This document shows, piece after piece, positions 63,613 to 64,000 of a stretch of 64,000 nucleotides of DNA. The stretch's first letter is position 1; the number at the start of each line of letters is the position of its first letter. The position numbers and the translations under genes were made by a program. The notes beneath the pieces are model-generated. The model ran no database searches and had not been told where the DNA came from. It was given only the letters and a program-made list of their open reading frames with translations. Source of the DNA: Chalara sp. BL73 (taxonomy: Eukaryota; Ascomycota; Leotiomycetes; Helotiales); the NCBI GenBank assembly GCA_918026815.1, contig CAKJVC010000183.1, forward strand, positions 32,226 through 96,225, in the 5' to 3' direction.

Positions 63613-63842
63613 TGTGCTAAGTTGACCACAGTCAACTTGAGGAAGGGAAGCTTGTGCTGTACGCAAGGTCTGCCCAATTGCTGTGGTTTAGGAAGAATGG
63701 ATTAATTTATTGTAAAGCTTTATAAAGGTGCTCAGTAAAAGAAGTGCGACTTTTTCACTAATAACTAAGCTATTACATGAAGTATAGCCTATGTTTTACA
63801 AGTGGGCTATACTACTAATTTTTAACACTTTTATTTAGCACA
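63613..63842. mobile_element. 230-bp TG...CA element with 8-bp inverted ends next to the telomere
   Basis: Ends are TGTGCTAA and TTAGCACA, exact inverted copies. Size and TG...CA borders fit a solo LTR or small inverted-repeat element. Its sequence differs from the proposed 5' LTR at 60897, and no target-site duplication was found. Confidence 0.4.
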
Positions 63843-63866
63843 CTTGTAATAAAACATATACTTAGC

Positions 63867-64000
63867 TTAGGGTTAGGGTTAGGGTTAGGGTTAGGGTTAG
63901 GGTTAGGGTTAGGGTTAGGGTTAGGGTTAGGGTTAGGGTTAGGGTTAGGGTTAGGGTTAGGGTTAGGGTTAGGGTTAGGGTTAGGGTTAGGGTTAGGGTT
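63867..64000 (+). repeat. Telomere, TTAGGG repeats
   Basis: Twenty-two perfect TTAGGG units plus two bases, G-rich strand running 5' to 3' into the window end, so this is a right chromosome end. A degenerate TTAGC unit lies just before it. Confidence 0.99.

Overview
This is the right-hand end of a fungal chromosome. The last 134 bases are 22 perfect TTAGGG units plus two bases, running into the 3' end. Short introns (about 50-80 nt, almost all GT-AG), multi-exon genes, clustered secondary-metabolite genes and AT-rich repeat relics with C-to-T type decay all point to a filamentous ascomycete (Pezizomycotina). Nothing in the sequence fixes the genus.

The centromere-side part (about 1.9-41.5 kb) holds a biosynthetic gene cluster that looks largely intact. 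In order it carries: an MFS transporter (1.9-3.6 kb, +); relics of P450 genes and a zinc-finger gene (4.7-8.5 kb); a flavin-dependent halogenase (9.3-11.1 kb, +); two divergent berberine-bridge-type FAD oxidases (11.9-13.6 kb, -, and 15.4-17.2 kb, +); a cupin (18.0-18.7 kb, -); two divergent short-chain dehydrogenases (SDRs; 19.1-20.1 kb, -, and 21.2-22.3 kb, +); an FAD monooxygenase (22.8-24.2 kb, +); a third, norsolorinate-reductase-like SDR (25.2-26.1 kb, +); a 3-kb repeat-rich gap with a Gypsy Gag relic; an epoxide hydrolase (29.2-30.4 kb, +); a fourth, AYR1-like SDR (30.9-32.3 kb, -); and a complete 13-exon highly reducing polyketide synthase of 2461 aa (33.2-41.5 kb, +) with order KS-AT-DH-degenerate MT-ER-KR-ACP and no release domain. 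A THEM6-like thioesterase with a suspicious stop codon lies at 46.8-47.8 kb.

HR-PKS + several SDRs + cupin + FAD-linked oxidase + flavin monooxygenase is the gene set known from fungal alkyl-salicylaldehyde and epoxycyclohexenol pathways (sordarial, trichoxide, flavoglaucin, pyriculol type). My reading is that the PKS builds a reduced chain which the SDRs and cupin turn into an aromatic salicyl alcohol or aldehyde. The BBE oxidases and monooxygenase would adjust its oxidation state or epoxidise it, and the epoxide hydrolase could open an epoxide. The unusual member is the phenol-type halogenase, which predicts a chlorinated product. No pathway transcription factor was recognised.

Towards the telomere nearly everything is broken: an amidophosphoribosyltransferase relic, an aldehyde dehydrogenase relic, a RecQ-type telomere-linked helicase relic, a fungal fatty-acid-synthase beta subunit with at least five lesions, a truncated ABC transporter, and a heavily mutated Ty1/copia element (60.9-63.6 kb). 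A 230-bp TG...CA element sits just before the telomere. Gene decay therefore rises sharply distal to the PKS.
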